64,000 nt of DNA from an uncultured Alphaproteobacteria bacterium (GCA_937967795.1 CALBSK010000086.1:1-64000); one strand, 5' to 3'; positions 36,942 to 46,647 are shown, counted from the first letter of the stretch. A program made the numbers and translations. The notes: generated by a model not told the origin, from the letters alone.

Positions 36942-38194
36942 AAAACACCCTTATTTTTAAGCTGATGACAAATGTCATTTTGATAAAGCTGTGTTTGTTC
37001 TCCTGTATCTAAGTTTTTCAACGTCACTGTATAAGAAGAAATTTCTTTTTCACCTAAAATTAAGGCATACTCGGCATTCATCTTATTCGCTTTTTTAAGA
37101 CGCTTTCCTAAGCCACCCCCATATGTCATTTCCACCATATAACCTTCCTTACGCAGGGTTTGGGCTAATTCAAGCCCCTTCATATCAAAAGCTTCATCCA
37201 TAGGAACAATCGCGAGAGGGCGCGCGGAGGAAAGAAGAGGGTCTTCCTGCAGCATCATTGCCATACGGTCAATACCGCCAGCCCATCCCACTCCAGGAAT
37301 TGAGGGCCCTCCCATAGTGGCCATAAGGCTATCATAACGTCCCCCAGCAAGTACGGTTCCTTGTGATCCAAGTTCTGTGGTCGTAAATTCAAAGGCAATA
37401 TGGCAATAATAATCAAGCCCCCGCACAAGATGGGGATTAAGCTGAAAGGGGATCTGTAAGCTTTTGAGTCCTTCTTGAATTTTCAAAAAAATCTCTTGAG
37501 AAAAAGGAGTCAAACTTTCTGTGAGGAGAGGAGCCCCTTTTAAAATCTTTTTATCCCCTTCATCTTTGGTATCCAAAATTCTCAAAGGATTTCGATCCAG
37601 ACGAAGCTGACTTTCGGGTGAGAGATGGGCATGGTGATCTCTCAGATAAGAAACTAAATGATGCCGATATCGTTTCCGACTTTCATCATCACCCAGAGTA
37701 TTCATCTCTAGGATAACGCGGTGACTCAATTTTAAGGCTTTCAAAATCTCAAAAGCGAGAGCAATAACTTCAACATCTCCTACAGGATCAGATACGCCAA
37801 AAAGTTCAGCGCCAATTTGATGAAGTTGTCGCAAACGTCCTTTTTGAGGGCGCTCATAGCGAAACATGGGGCCTGCATAAAAAAATTTCAAAGGCAAAGA
37901 TTGAGTAAGACCGTTGGAAATGACGGCACGAACAATCCCAGCTGTTCCTTCAGGCCTAAGGACGATCTCTTCATCTCCTCGATCAGCAATCTCATACATT
38001 TCTTTTGTGACAATGTCCGATACATCACCTAAGGTGCGCTTAAAAACATCTTTAAATTCCATAATAGGTGTTGCCATTTCAGCAAAACCATATTGAGCTG
38101 CTAGTTGTCGTGCCGTATTAATAACATAAGAAAATTTTTGGTGCTCTTGGGGTAAGAGATCATGCATTCCTCGAACAGGCTGTAAAATTGTCAT
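36938..38194 (-). CDS. hisS: histidyl-tRNA synthetase
   Basis: A class II synthetase. Motif 1 is near the EMATPIMEF segment, motif 2 is [25 protein letters not shown] (about 110-130), the histidine-binding [15 protein letters not shown] lies near 258-272, and motif 3 is [15 protein letters not shown]. The C-terminal anticodon-binding domain closes the 418-residue protein. It overlaps prfA. Confidence 0.97.
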   Translation of the reverse strand: MTILQPVRGMHDLLPQEHQKFSYVINTARQLAAQYGFAEMATPIMEFKDVFKRTLGDVSDIVTKEMYEIADRGDEEIVLRPEGTAGIVRAVISNGLTQSLPLKFFYAGPMFRYERPQKGRLRQLHQIGAELFGVSDPVGDVEVIALAFEILKALKLSHRVILEMNTLGDDESRKRYRHHLVSYLRDHHAHLSPESQLRLDRNPLRILDTKDEGDKKILKGAPLLTESLTPFSQEIFLKIQEGLKSLQIPFQLNPHLVRGLDYYCHIAFEFTTTELGSQGTVLAGGRYDSLMATMGGPSIPGVGWAGGIDRMAMMLQEDPLLSSARPLAIVPMDEAFDMKGLELAQTLRKEGYMVEMTYGGGLGKRLKKANKMNAEYALILGEKEISSYTVTLKNLDTGEQTQLYQNDICHQLKNKGVL

Positions 38195-38230
38195 TTGTTT
38201 CGCAAAATTGTAATGTATTTATTCTTTTAG

Positions 38231-39061
38231 TTAATGAGTCTCGGGAAGTTGTTCAACCCATTTTTCAGGATCAAGAGAAATATTGCTTCTAATGGTTCCC
38301 GCGTTTTCCGGAAAAGAGAGGATTTTGTTTCCATAGATGAGCACCGTTCCTTTCGCATTACCTGTTTTTAAGATAAGATCATGAGGGTTTTCAAACTCGT
38401 AATTTTCTCCCGGTTGAAAAAGGCGCTTTAAAATAACGTTCTCTTTTTGATCTTTAACTTCTATCCACGCTTCTTCCGTAACTTTCAAAAGAACCGACGA
38501 AGGAGGAAGGATTGATGGGTGTTCTGTCAGAGAGGGACCCATTTCGGTTGGAGCAGAAGTTTGAAGATGTTCTTCTCGCAAAGGAACGAGATTAGGTGCA
38601 CGTACTTTTGTGTTAAAAATGGATTGGTCTTCCTTTCTTTTTTCCTTTTTAGAGATATATTTGGGTAAATTGAAATATCCAAACCATTCCCACCCCAGGC
38701 AGAGGGCAATAAAAGCAAAAAGAGAAAAGGAAAAAATACGAAAATGAGGCAACTTCTTATGCGGAAGAGGGGTGGGAAAAGGAGGAGAAGAAGTCGACGG
38801 ATGAAGAGTAACTTTTTTGAACCTTTTAATAAGATCCTTTTCATCTAAGTTGAGGTATTGAGCATAAGATTTTAAAAATCCTAAGGTATATACATCACAG
38901 ACAAGATCTTTTTGATCTTCTTCAAGATGACTCAAGTGGCGTTTATTAATACGCAATTTTTTTGCGATCTCTTCAAGTGTTAAACTTCTTGACAGACGTG
39001 CTGATTTTAAAATCTGTCCTACCGAAGGGATCGTATTTTCTTGTAATGTATTTTCTAGCAT
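38231..39061 (-). CDS. RodZ-like cytoskeletal/helix-turn-helix membrane protein
   Basis: An N-terminal helix-turn-helix of the HTH_25 type (SVGQILKSARLSRSLTLEEIA to about residue 75) is followed by one membrane helix (FSFSLFAFIALCLGWEWFGYF, about 111-131) and a C-terminal DUF4115 periplasmic domain (about 180-265). This is the RodZ layout, which links MreB filaments to the cell-wall machinery. It is 36 bases upstream of hisS on the same strand. In alphaproteobacteria such proteins often sit beside ispG, absent here. Role in cell shape is inferred from domain order. Confidence 0.82.
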   Translation of the reverse strand: MLENTLQENTIPSVGQILKSARLSRSLTLEEIAKKLRINKRHLSHLEEDQKDLVCDVYTLGFLKSYAQYLNLDEKDLIKRFKKVTLHPSTSSPPFPTPLPHKKLPHFRIFSFSLFAFIALCLGWEWFGYFNLPKYISKKEKRKEDQSIFNTKVRAPNLVPLREEHLQTSAPTEMGPSLTEHPSILPPSSVLLKVTEEAWIEVKDQKENVILKRLFQPGENYEFENPHDLILKTGNAKGTVLIYGNKILSFPENAGTIRSNISLDPEKWVEQLPETH

Positions 39062-39202
39062 AGTTTTTATACTTTTTTATCTCCCACACCCACTTAACAT
39101 GGATTTTAAAGTACAATACCAGCTCTTTCATCGAAAAAACAAGCGAATTGATTTTAAACTTGGTTTACTTTCTGAGAACTTTTGGTATGGTGAAGACTTC
39201 AT

Positions 39203-39279
39203 GCGCCCTTAGCTCAGCTGGATAGAGCGTCGGCCTTCTAAGCCGCAGGTCGCAGGTTCGAATCCTGCAGGGCGCGCCA
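39203..39279 (+). tRNA. tRNA-Arg (anticodon TCT)
   Basis: A 77-base class I tRNA with encoded CCA. GCGCCCT pairs with the 3' AGGGCGC, the D arm is AGCTCAGCTGGATAGAGC, the anticodon loop CTTCTAA gives TCT (AGA codon), and the T arm is GCAGGTTCGAATCCTGC. An IS5 remnant follows about 160 bases downstream. Confidence 0.97.
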
Positions 39280-39440
39280 TCGTCATCTGGTCCGCACTGA
39301 GGACATAGGTGACAGTTTTTTTTGAACGGGTTGTCTGGTCGACCGTTAAAAATGAAAAATCAGAAAGAGAGTAGAGAAAAAAATTCTGCTAAGGGAAGTG
39401 GAATTTTTTTTATGGTCTAGAAATGGGGAGAAATTATGGA
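39280..39440. other. non-coding stretch between tRNA-Arg and the IS5 remnant
   Basis: No gene, no copy of the tRNA 3' end and no clear terminal inverted repeat is visible. Runs of eight T at 39317-39324 and 39408-39415 occur without stable stems before them. Confidence 0.4.
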
Positions 39441-39824
39441 TTAGGCGGCTAATGTAGCTGTGATTTGACGGAAATTAAACCCGATTGAGGCAAGGATAGC
39501 ATTGATTTCATCGCCTTTTCGGCCTTTCAGATAATTTCTCCGCAAGAGGCCGTCGTTTTTGGTATGACTTATGATGGGCTCAATAACGGCACGACGCTTG
39601 ATATCTTGCTTAATGGCTTGTGTTACACCTCTTTTTTGCCCGGATTGAAAGACCTTGCTCCATGGCTCTTCCCATTTAGGCTCCTTATAACCTTTATCCA
39701 CAATAAAGCGCTCTGGCAACCTGCCAATGATTTCTTCAATATTTTCTCCTGCCTTTGACAGAGTATGGCCATCATAGAGACGACCATGGATGGCTTCTAT
39801 CTGAACTTGCCTATTTGAATTGAG
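39441..39824 (-). pseudogene. IS5-family transposase, C-terminal fragment
   Basis: About 127 codons remain open, reading AIHGRLYDGHTLSKA, FIVDKGYKEPKW, and finally VIEPIISHTKNDGLLRRNYL with GDEINAILASIGFNFR. The Glu in VIEPIISH is the last member of the DDE triad, and the YDGHTL and DKGY segments surround the second Asp. The first two thirds of a normal IS5 transposase are missing and an in-frame stop bounds the piece at 39825-39827, so it cannot be active by itself. It lies downstream of tRNA-Arg. Confidence 0.88.
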
Positions 39825-40053
39825 TTAATCTCCCCTTATCAAGCTAGTGTTGAGAGAATGAAGGTGTTTACTTCAAAGAAGAGAGGGCAGATCCTCTTTG
39901 AGAGCTTGCCAAGATTCTTTTTTCATCTCCAACGGAAAACTTAACAGCTAACATGAATTTTGAGGGAAGGTCTGAAATCCTTCATTTTCTTCAATGAAGG
40001 TTCTATAATATTTTTACTCCGCTGTGATAAAATAAAGCGGAAAGGATAATGAT
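39825..40053. other. leader region of the methyltransferase gene
   Basis: No gene is supported. It contains the -10-like TATAAT at 40004-40009 and an inverted repeat at 39979-40000, both listed separately. A 17-codon frame on the minus strand (start near 39933) is too short to support. Confidence 0.4.
39979..40009 (+). promoter_or_regulatory. promoter with overlapping inverted repeat, methyltransferase gene
   Basis: A consensus TATAAT (40004-40009) is preceded 17 bases upstream by ttcatt, a poor -35. An eight-base inverted repeat (ccttcatt at 39979-39986, aatgaagg at 39993-40000) covers the -35 and spacer, which is where a repressor or activator would bind. The weak -35 suits activator dependence. 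The gene starts at 40054. Confidence 0.4.
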
Positions 40054-40785
40054 ATGTGGCCTGATGTTATAGAGTTGCGAGATTTTTATACGACGCCTCT
40101 TGGGCATGTCGTCCGGCGAATGATTCGACGTAAAGTTCGCGAACTTTGGCCCGATGTTAAAGGGCGCCAGATGATGGCCCTTGGTTATCCGACTCCTTTC
40201 TTAAGATATTATCGGCAAGAAGCCCAGCGTCTTGTAGCCCTTATGCCTGCAGAACAAGGGGCCCTCTCGTGGTCAGGGGAAACACCCAATATTGTCGTTT
40301 TGACGGAGGAAAACCAGCTGCCTCTTGCGGACAAATCCATAGATTTTGCGCTTGTTGCTCATGCTCTTGAGTTTACATCCAATCCGCGGGAGATGATTCG
40401 CGAAGTTTGGCGTGTTTTAGCCGATGGGGGAAGATTAATTCTGATTGTTCCCAATCGATCAGGAATTTGGGCACGTATCGAAAAAACCCCATTTGGACAA
40501 GGTCATCCCTATAGCCTTTTTCAACTCACTCAATTTTTAAAGGAAAATACATTCACGCCTATCCGCGCTGAATCTGCTCTCTATATTCCGCCTTCTCAAT
40601 CAAGGTTTTTTTTAACAACGGCTAGCGCTTGGGAAAAAATAGGCTACACGTGGTTTCGAAATCTTTCGGGCGTTCTCATTGTAGAGGCCACAAAACAAAT
40701 TTACGCAGGAAATCCGGCGGAACAAATTATTTGGAAAGGAGAACTTAAACTTGCTAAGAAGCTCATTCTTCCCCTTAAGAATTGA
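40054..40785 (+). CDS. class I SAM-dependent methyltransferase
   Basis: A 243-residue protein with a divergent glycine motif I (MMALGYPTPFL near 48-58), an acidic segment NIVVLTEENQLPLADKSIDFALVAHALEF (about 88-116) that corresponds to the post-II/motif IV region, and MIREVWRVLADGGRLILIVPNRSGIW near 120-150. This is the Methyltransf_11 type usual in alphaproteobacteria, where the gene often neighbours gloB. The substrate is unknown. A short gap separates it from the small membrane protein downstream. Confidence 0.82.
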   Translation: MWPDVIELRDFYTTPLGHVVRRMIRRKVRELWPDVKGRQMMALGYPTPFLRYYRQEAQRLVALMPAEQGALSWSGETPNIVVLTEENQLPLADKSIDFALVAHALEFTSNPREMIREVWRVLADGGRLILIVPNRSGIWARIEKTPFGQGHPYSLFQLTQFLKENTFTPIRAESALYIPPSQSRFFLTTASAWEKIGYTWFRNLSGVLIVEATKQIYAGNPAEQIIWKGELKLAKKLILPLKN

Positions 40786-40837
40786 GGTAACCCTTTAAGG
40801 GCTAAAAGTGTTTTTAGATAAGGACTTATAAAAGAAG

Positions 40838-41134
40838 ATGATTATATTCGATTCATTTAACGTTTTTTATGATTGGTTCCCCGATGTGATGGGTTGTGTC
40901 GGTGCGATTATTATTTTGATTGCTTATGCTTTACTTCAAATGGGGAAATTGGACTCAAACAGCCTTCTTTATTCTTTGTTAAACTTAGGGGGCGCCGTTA
41001 TGATTCTCATCTCATTATTGTATTCCTGGAATCTGGCGGCTGCGATTATGGAAATAACCTGGATAATAGTGAGTCTTTATGGCGTCTTGAAGGGGTTCTT
41101 TGTAAAAAAGATAAGTCTTCCTGAGAATTTTTGA
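40838..41134 (+). CDS. small membrane protein of the CBU_0592 type
   Basis: A 98-residue protein with three hydrophobic segments (about 14-32, 44-62 and 66-87). The pattern VMGCVGAIIILIAYALLQMGKLDSNSLLYSLLNLGGA resembles a widespread, uncharacterised family in which such proteins are found next to metabolic genes. No function can be assigned. The methyltransferase gene precedes it by 52 bases. Confidence 0.65.
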   Translation: MIIFDSFNVFYDWFPDVMGCVGAIIILIAYALLQMGKLDSNSLLYSLLNLGGAVMILISLLYSWNLAAAIMEITWIIVSLYGVLKGFFVKKISLPENF

Positions 41135-41548
41135 AAACAAAAAGGGTAAAACGAACAGTGTCTTTCGAGGCTGTTCAGAAGATACCTTATGCACTCAAAA
41201 CAGAGTGTCATGGGCCAGCCGTGCGAGTCAACGAGAATATTATCCAGGACCTTTCCCATTTTTTAAAGTAACCTTGGCTGCAAATATAGGGAAGATTGTG
41301 GGGGCTTAAGATGAGGCTTGGGAACTTTTTTAAAGACAAGCGCTGCCATAAAAAGGGCATACATATTCTGGAGGCGTTTATAAGTCAGAAGGCGAATATT
41401 CTCCATTACAAATTGGATTCGCAAAAACATGAATTCTTTTCCAAGAAAAATTGTAGGATTCCAACCTCCCACAGAGGTCATTAAACTGCAATCTCAGATA
41501 AAGGTGTTGCACTTCTTTCTAGAATTCAAGCGGCGACTATTTTTAGCG
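41135..41548. other. non-coding or decayed stretch with small hairpins
   Basis: No intact gene is seen. Two consecutive small stem-loops lie at 41153-41176 (gaacag/ctgttc) and 41190-41210 (cactc/gagtg). Beyond them a minus-strand frame at 41263-41481 looks like a transposase tail (listed separately). Confidence 0.4.
41263..41481 (-). pseudogene. possible transposase C-terminal remnant
   Basis: A 72-codon frame contains FVMENIRLLTYKRLQNMYAL followed by FMAALVF, which resembles the segment after the catalytic Glu in IS4-like transposases (ExxRxxSxxxLxNLxxLxxxA). The resemblance is by eye only. The rest of the element is missing and the N-terminal 20 residues look random. It may simply be a chance frame. 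Confidence 0.3.
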
Positions 41549-42022
41549 TTATTCCACAGTTTCTTGAGAATAGACTCCCCATAGTAAATGGCGCTGTATC
41601 CATCCTTTAAAGCCACTGATGCGTACTTGACACCAATCGTCTCGGCATTTGAGAAGGTTAACAATAACTCCCCGCTGTAGACGTGCGAGTGGTGGGCTTT
41701 TCTTATCTTCTGTTTTATATATGAGAATGTCATCTCCTTGAACAATCGCATGCCTTTTAGAACAAACCATGCTTTGATGAACCCACCCTTCAGCGCCTTC
41801 ACAGTCACGAATTTTTCGCCAAGTATCAAATTCTGCGATTACTTCTACAGGAAGGCCTGCTTTCAAATAAACCCATTCGATAGGATAATGAGGTCCAGGC
41901 CCCACTCTGGCATTCACCTCATTAGGCCTTAAAGAAACAAAACGAGGAACTCTATTCTTTTCAGCTCCAAAAGAAGCAGTAATCATAAAAAAAGTTAAAA
42001 AAAGGGCAATATAGAATCTCAT
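41549..42022 (-). CDS. exported SH3-domain protein
   Basis: A 157-residue protein with a signal peptide ([20 protein letters not shown]) and two bacterial SH3-like repeats: [20 protein letters not shown] with [20 protein letters not shown], then [20 protein letters not shown] with [15 protein letters not shown]. Such proteins bind peptidoglycan or act in envelope homeostasis. I chose the ATG at 42020-42022, which overlaps the dut TGA stop (ATGA). The Cys pairs may form a disulfide, fitting the DsbA-like gene elsewhere in the window. Confidence 0.82.
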   Translation of the reverse strand: MRFYIALFLTFFMITASFGAEKNRVPRFVSLRPNEVNARVGPGPHYPIEWVYLKAGLPVEVIAEFDTWRKIRDCEGAEGWVHQSMVCSKRHAIVQGDDILIYKTEDKKSPPLARLQRGVIVNLLKCRDDWCQVRISGFKGWIQRHLLWGVYSQETVE

Positions 42023-42492
42023 GCGCTGTTTTTCAATCCTGTAGACCCAAAGCCTCCTTGGCGATAATTGCAAGGAACATCCTGCTGATGAGCCCCTTCT
42101 TTCCAGGAAAAAATGGAAACGGGGCCCAAAATCAGCTGGGCTATTCGAAAACCTCTTTCAATTAAAAATTCCTCAGCGCCAAAGTTGATGAGAAGCACCT
42201 GTATTTCTCCTCGATAGTCCGCATCAATGGTTCCGGGAGAATTTAAGACCGTTATCCCATGTTTTAAAGCAAGGCCCGAACGAGGGCGAATTTGAGCTTC
42301 AAAACCCACCGGAAGAGCTATGGAGATTCCAGTCGGAATAAGTTTTCGTTCGAGAGGTTTGATCCGAAAAGAATCTTCAAGGGCAGCGATGAGGTCAACT
42401 CCCGCGCTTTGGGGCGTCGCATAGAAGGGGAGAGGCAAGCCTTCTCCATGAGGTAGTCTTGTAAGAGGAACGAGAATCATTTCAACATTCAT
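42019..42492 (-). CDS. dut: dUTP diphosphatase
   Basis: Hydrolyses dUTP to dUMP. Trimeric dUTPase motifs appear in order: [12 protein letters not shown] (1), PRSGLA (2), [14 protein letters not shown] (3), [10 protein letters not shown] (4), and the P-loop-like RQGGFGSTG (5) at the C-terminus. Its 157 residues are typical. It is coupled to the downstream SH3 gene by an ATGA overlap. Confidence 0.96.
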   Translation of the reverse strand: MNVEMILVPLTRLPHGEGLPLPFYATPQSAGVDLIAALEDSFRIKPLERKLIPTGISIALPVGFEAQIRPRSGLALKHGITVLNSPGTIDADYRGEIQVLLINFGAEEFLIERGFRIAQLILGPVSIFSWKEGAHQQDVPCNYRQGGFGSTGLKNSA

Positions 42493-42608
42493 ACCTTTCT
42501 TTTAAAATTGCTTCTAACATGCATATAAGTAATACTGAGCAATTACAAAGCATATTCTAACTTTACCGGATGAAGTGTTTCGTGTGAAGAAAAAAGGTTA
42601 TCGCTTTT

Positions 42609-44204
42609 TTACTTAAATTTTGCCACGCGGAAGTCGTCCGAAGATTTTTTTAAAGAAAAAAGGAAGGAAAAAATTAACCCTCCTATAATTAAAAATAAAG
42701 ATATCCAATCTCCCCAGCGAGCATAGAGGGGAGGATAGAGGAGGGGGAAAGGAAGAAAGCCATCCAGAATCCCTTTCTGTTCGAGTCCTATACTTCCTCT
42801 CATTCGACCATAAGCATCAAAAATAGCCGAAATGCCTGAGTTGGCAACACGGACGAGAGGAATTCCTTCTTCAACAGCTCGAAAACGAGCCATTTCCAGA
42901 TGTTGATAGGGACCTGAGGTCTTTCCATACCACGCATCATTCGTAACGTTAATCATCCAGGCTGGGCGCTTTTGTAGAGAGTTAACAACAGCTCGTGGGA
43001 AAATAACTTCATAACACACAAGACCACTAAAAGAAGGAAAGCCCATGGGAAGAGAGATGGATTCAGGCCCCGAGCCGGATGTAAAATCTATATTTCCTGC
43101 AGTGATTTTTTTGATGGATCCTTTACCGAAAAGAGCATCTAGAGTATTTCTCAAGGGCAAGTATTCTCCAAAAGGGACAAGATGAGATTTATCATAAACC
43201 GCTACAATATTACTTTGATCATCAAGAACAAGAAGACTGTTCCAAACCTGAAGGGGGATTTTCCCAAAAGGTGTTCGTCGTAGCCCTCCCGTAAATAAAA
43301 GAGACCCTTTAGGCATGACCTTAGCCATCCATGTGCGACGGAAATCCTCTTGTTCCAGAAAAAAAGAAACGGCAGATTCTGGCCAAATAATCGCTTTAAG
43401 AGGAAAAGAGGAAGGCTCAGCTGTCATCCCTAAAAGAAGCTGAAAGTTAGCTTCTCTTTGAACCGGATCCCACTTTAAAGTTTGAGGAATGTTAGGCTGC
43501 ACAAGACGAATGGCAAACGGGGAACCAATCAAAACATCTGGATGCTGAAGACGTTCTTTTCCCCAAATCCAACAAAAAACAACACCTAAATAAATACAAA
43601 GAGAAATATTTCTTTCAAACGCTTTCTTCCCCATAAGATATTCCAAGGAAATCGCCATTAACAGGGTAAGAAGGCTCAGTCCGTAAATTCCTGAAAGAGA
43701 AGCAATTTGCACCATCTCAGAACTAAACGCCCATGTGTATCCTACCAAGTTCCATGGAAAACCCGTAAAAACGTGGCCTCTCAGCCATTCAATACTAACC
43801 CAAATGACTGCAAAGGCAAAAGCCCTACTAATGCCATTATAGGGCCAAACCTTTGTCAGAACAAAAGATAATCCAGTAAAAACCGCGAGAAGGGAAGGAA
43901 TTCCAAAGAGAGCGAAAGGAATGAGCCACCAAAAAGCCGCTATATCAACAGTTAAGGCATGAGCAATCCAATAGAGCCCCGCTGTAAAATGCCCTAACCC
44001 AAACCACCAGCCTAACAAAAAGACAGTAAGAAAAGAGGCCTTGTTCTTAATATTCAAACGAAGTAAAAACCATATCCCGCTTAGAGAAAGGAGAATGGTT
44101 GGAAAAAGGAAAAGCGGAGAAAAAGCCAAAGCTCCACAGGCTCCTAAGACAAAGGCAAGTCCCCGTTGTGGCCAGATTTTAAGAAAGAGAAGAGGAACGT
44201 TCAT
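42609..44204 (-). CDS. lnt: apolipoprotein N-acyltransferase
   Basis: Adds the third acyl chain to lipoproteins in the inner membrane. About six N-terminal membrane helices (residues 15-205) precede a periplasmic nitrilase-like domain. The catalytic Glu-Lys-Cys is visible in IWPESAVSFF, YDKSHLVPFGEY and LVCYEVIFP. A final helix (LFLIIGGLIFSFLFSL) anchors the C-terminus. Its 531 residues are typical. It overlaps the CorC-like gene by 26 bases in the phoH-ybeY-corC-lnt operon. Confidence 0.96.
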   Translation of the reverse strand: MNVPLLFLKIWPQRGLAFVLGACGALAFSPLFLFPTILLSLSGIWFLLRLNIKNKASFLTVFLLGWWFGLGHFTAGLYWIAHALTVDIAAFWWLIPFALFGIPSLLAVFTGLSFVLTKVWPYNGISRAFAFAVIWVSIEWLRGHVFTGFPWNLVGYTWAFSSEMVQIASLSGIYGLSLLTLLMAISLEYLMGKKAFERNISLCIYLGVVFCWIWGKERLQHPDVLIGSPFAIRLVQPNIPQTLKWDPVQREANFQLLLGMTAEPSSFPLKAIIWPESAVSFFLEQEDFRRTWMAKVMPKGSLLFTGGLRRTPFGKIPLQVWNSLLVLDDQSNIVAVYDKSHLVPFGEYLPLRNTLDALFGKGSIKKITAGNIDFTSGSGPESISLPMGFPSFSGLVCYEVIFPRAVVNSLQKRPAWMINVTNDAWYGKTSGPYQHLEMARFRAVEEGIPLVRVANSGISAIFDAYGRMRGSIGLEQKGILDGFLPFPLLYPPLYARWGDWISLFLIIGGLIFSFLFSLKKSSDDFRVAKFK

Positions 44205-45015
44205 GAATTCCTACACGTTTAATACGCCGTGAATCAGCTTCAATAATTTCAAATTCAACTCCTGAGGGATGAGAAACCAATTCTCCTCGTTGAGGGATGC
44301 GATCGGTGAGGTGGAGAACAAGTCCGCCAATTGTATCAATATCTTCTTCTTTTTCCTCAGGTGTTCGAAGAGGCCCCATTTTTTCCTCCAGTTCTTCAAT
44401 ATCCATTCGACCATCTACAATGATTACTCCATCAGGTCTTCGAAAAAAAACAAGAGAAGCAGACATTTGAGCTGCATCTTGGATATCCCCCACAATTTCC
44501 TCAACCAAATCACTCATGGTCACAAGACCGTCTACACCTCCATATTCATCAACCACAATAGCAATTTTCTCTCCTGTTGAACGCATTTTCAAAAGTAAAT
44601 CTAAGATACGCATAGAAGGGGAAATAAAATTGATTTTGTGAAGATAGTCTTGAATTTTAAAATTTTTGGAGGTTGCCTCCAGAAGATCTCGCAAATGAAT
44701 ATATCCTAAAATATCATCTAGAGTTTGTCGATAAACAGGCAACCGCATGACTTTGTTAGATTTGAAAACATTTTTGATCTTTTCTAAAGTGATTTCATAG
44801 GGAACAGCGATGATCCCTGCGCGGGCGATCATAAGATCTTTAGCCATCAAATCGCGCAAATTGAGAATATTGGTAAGCATTTCTCTTTCGTCGGGAGCGA
44901 TTGAAGTATCGGCAATTTCTTCTTCTTCAATAAGCTCTTCCAAGGTTTCTCGTAAAGAGCCTTCTCCTTCTTTCTTTTTAAAAAGAGAAAGAAAAAAATC
45001 CAGCCACTCCTTCAT
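44179..45015 (-). CDS. HlyC/CorC-family CBS-domain protein
   Basis: A 278-residue cytoplasmic protein with two CBS domains (about 68-125 and 135-190; MARAGIIAVPY and VVDEYGGVDGLVTMSDLVEEIVGD) and a C-terminal CorC_HlyC domain (about 200-275). In E. coli CorC (YbeX) is linked to Mg/Co efflux and ribosome assembly. It lies between ybeY and lnt, overlapping both, exactly as in the enterobacterial ybeZYX-lnt operon. Confidence 0.92.
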   Translation of the reverse strand: MKEWLDFFLSLFKKKEGEGSLRETLEELIEEEEIADTSIAPDEREMLTNILNLRDLMAKDLMIARAGIIAVPYEITLEKIKNVFKSNKVMRLPVYRQTLDDILGYIHLRDLLEATSKNFKIQDYLHKINFISPSMRILDLLLKMRSTGEKIAIVVDEYGGVDGLVTMSDLVEEIVGDIQDAAQMSASLVFFRRPDGVIIVDGRMDIEELEEKMGPLRTPEEKEEDIDTIGGLVLHLTDRIPQRGELVSHPSGVEFEIIEADSRRIKRVGIHERSSSLS

Positions 45016-45479
45016 CGTTCCTCATAAGGGTTGGAAATGTTGAGGGTTTTTAAAATGTGAAGTTCTAAATTTTCCATCTCTACAGCATCATTTTCTTCTT
45101 GATGATCATACCCTAAAAGATGCAAAAAACCATGAATAATCAAATGCAGGGTATGGTCAAGAGGAGAAATTTCATCTTTTTTAGCCTCCTCCAAGATCGT
45201 TTCATAAGCAAGGATAATATCTCCCAGTTCTCCTTTTTCCTCGGAAGGAAAAGACAGAACATTTGTGGGATTATCTTTATGACGAAAAGTACTATTAAGC
45301 TTGTGAACTTCCTGATTGTCAGAAAAAACCACGCTGACCTCTGTGTGAGAAAAATCTTTTCCTACGATTGCTGCAGTTTTTTCAAGCGCCCAGGATACTT
45401 CCTTCTTCCAATCCGAGGAAATCTGTACCCATGACTTATTAAGAAGAATCAAGTTAATAGACGGCTTTTTTGCGTTCAT
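45012..45479 (-). CDS. ybeY: endoribonuclease YbeY
   Basis: A zinc RNase for 16S rRNA 3' maturation and ribosome quality control. The zinc motif is HGFLHLLGYDH near the C-terminus, with the family FRHKDNPTNVLSFP segment before it. I start at the ATG at 45477-45479 (155 residues); the frame extends to 45518 but that would put 13 odd residues ahead of the conserved part. It overlaps phoH by 26 bases. Confidence 0.93.
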   Translation of the reverse strand: MNAKKPSINLILLNKSWVQISSDWKKEVSWALEKTAAIVGKDFSHTEVSVVFSDNQEVHKLNSTFRHKDNPTNVLSFPSEEKGELGDIILAYETILEEAKKDEISPLDHTLHLIIHGFLHLLGYDHQEENDAVEMENLELHILKTLNISNPYEER

Positions 45480-46407
45480 AGGCTCTGACAATTCGTGAAA
45501 CCAAGGGGTGGCGGACAACGTCTCGTTCGGTAAAATTAATAAATCCGACTCCTCTCACGCCTTCCAAAACATTTATCGCTTCTCGAAGGCCAGAAGGAGT
45601 ACCTTTGGGTAAATCAACTTGACTTAAGTCCCCCATTACAATCATTCGTGAGTTATTTCCAAGGCGTGTTAAAAACATCTTCATTTGAACGTCGGTTGTA
45701 TTTTGAGCTTCATCTAAGATAATGACCGAATCGGAAAGAGTCCTTCCCCGCATAAAGGCTAAAGGCGCGACTTCAATTTCCCCCAGAGCTATTTTTTTTG
45801 TCACTTGTTCAAAAGAAAGCATATCATGTAATGCATCGTAAAGAGGGCGCAAATAAGGGTCAACCTTTTCTCGAATGTCTCCCGGTAAAAACCCGAGTCG
45901 TTCTCCTGCCTCTACCGCGGGACGCGAAAGAATGAGGCGGTCCATTTGCCCCTTCATCATCATTTCAACCCCAAATGCAACAGCCAGATAGGTTTTCCCC
46001 GTACCTGCAGGGCCTTCTGCAAAGACGAGTTCATTTTCCTTTAAAGCCTTAATATATCCTGCTTGTTGCCGAGATCGAGCGGTAATGATACGACGTTTTG
46101 TTGTCAGAAAGGTTTCTTCAGGAGACTCTTGATTCTCCGTCGATCGAAGAGCAGCCATCACATCTGTTGCATCAATGGGCTTTCCTTCTTGAAGGCACAA
46201 ATAAAGAAAAGCCAGCGTCTTCCCTGCAATGTGAGTACTTTCCTCCTCGCCTTGAATAACAATTTGATTTCCGCGAGTAACAATAGAGACGGAAAGTTCT
46301 TTTTCGAGAAGTTTTAAATTGCTTTCTTGACTCCCAAAAAGCTCAATAAGAAGGTTATTATCTTCAAATTCTAAATATGTTGTTGATTGTTTTTGGTTAG
46401 ATCCCAT
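45454..46407 (-). CDS. ybeZ: PhoH-like ATPase (YbeZ)
   Basis: A 317-residue cytoplasmic P-loop ATPase. An N-terminal KH-like part is followed by EGPAGTGKTYLAVAFGVE (Walker A, about 131-148), ILSRPAVEAGERLGFLPGD, and SVIILDEAQNTT (Walker B). It partners YbeY in RNA metabolism. It heads the phoH-ybeY-corC-lnt operon. miaB, the frequent upstream neighbour, is absent; insertion-sequence debris lies there instead. Confidence 0.95.
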   Translation of the reverse strand: MGSNQKQSTTYLEFEDNNLLIELFGSQESNLKLLEKELSVSIVTRGNQIVIQGEEESTHIAGKTLAFLYLCLQEGKPIDATDVMAALRSTENQESPEETFLTTKRRIITARSRQQAGYIKALKENELVFAEGPAGTGKTYLAVAFGVEMMMKGQMDRLILSRPAVEAGERLGFLPGDIREKVDPYLRPLYDALHDMLSFEQVTKKIALGEIEVAPLAFMRGRTLSDSVIILDEAQNTTDVQMKMFLTRLGNNSRMIVMGDLSQVDLPKGTPSGLREAINVLEGVRGVGFINFTERDVVRHPLVSRIVRAYERKKAVY

Positions 46408-46647
46408 GAAAACTCTTTTTATGCTTTAGCCGTGGCAAGAGAAAAATTGCTCCTTTCCATTTTCAAAATAAATCTTACCACGCCTTGTTAAGGACGCAAA
46501 GATGAAAGTGTGCGGGTTCATATGCTTTGACAGAGCAATCCGATACTGAACGGGTTCAGATAGAAGGGAGACTCATTCCTCTTGCAGACAAAGAAAGAGG
46601 CCTCAAGAATAGGAATGATCTAAAACCCTAATCTAAGGAGGCCTTTA
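46408..46647. other. non-coding stretch upstream of phoH with repeat and IS leader
   Basis: No gene is seen. It includes the 24-base repeat at 46554-46577 that matches 22564-22587 in 22 of 24 positions, and ends with the leader and aaggagg ribosome-binding site of a dead transposase gene. Confidence 0.45.

Noticed and set aside
39280..39440. Genomic-island attachment site at the tRNA-Arg 3' end
   Set aside because: No repeat of the tRNA 3' end and no integrase was seen within the window.
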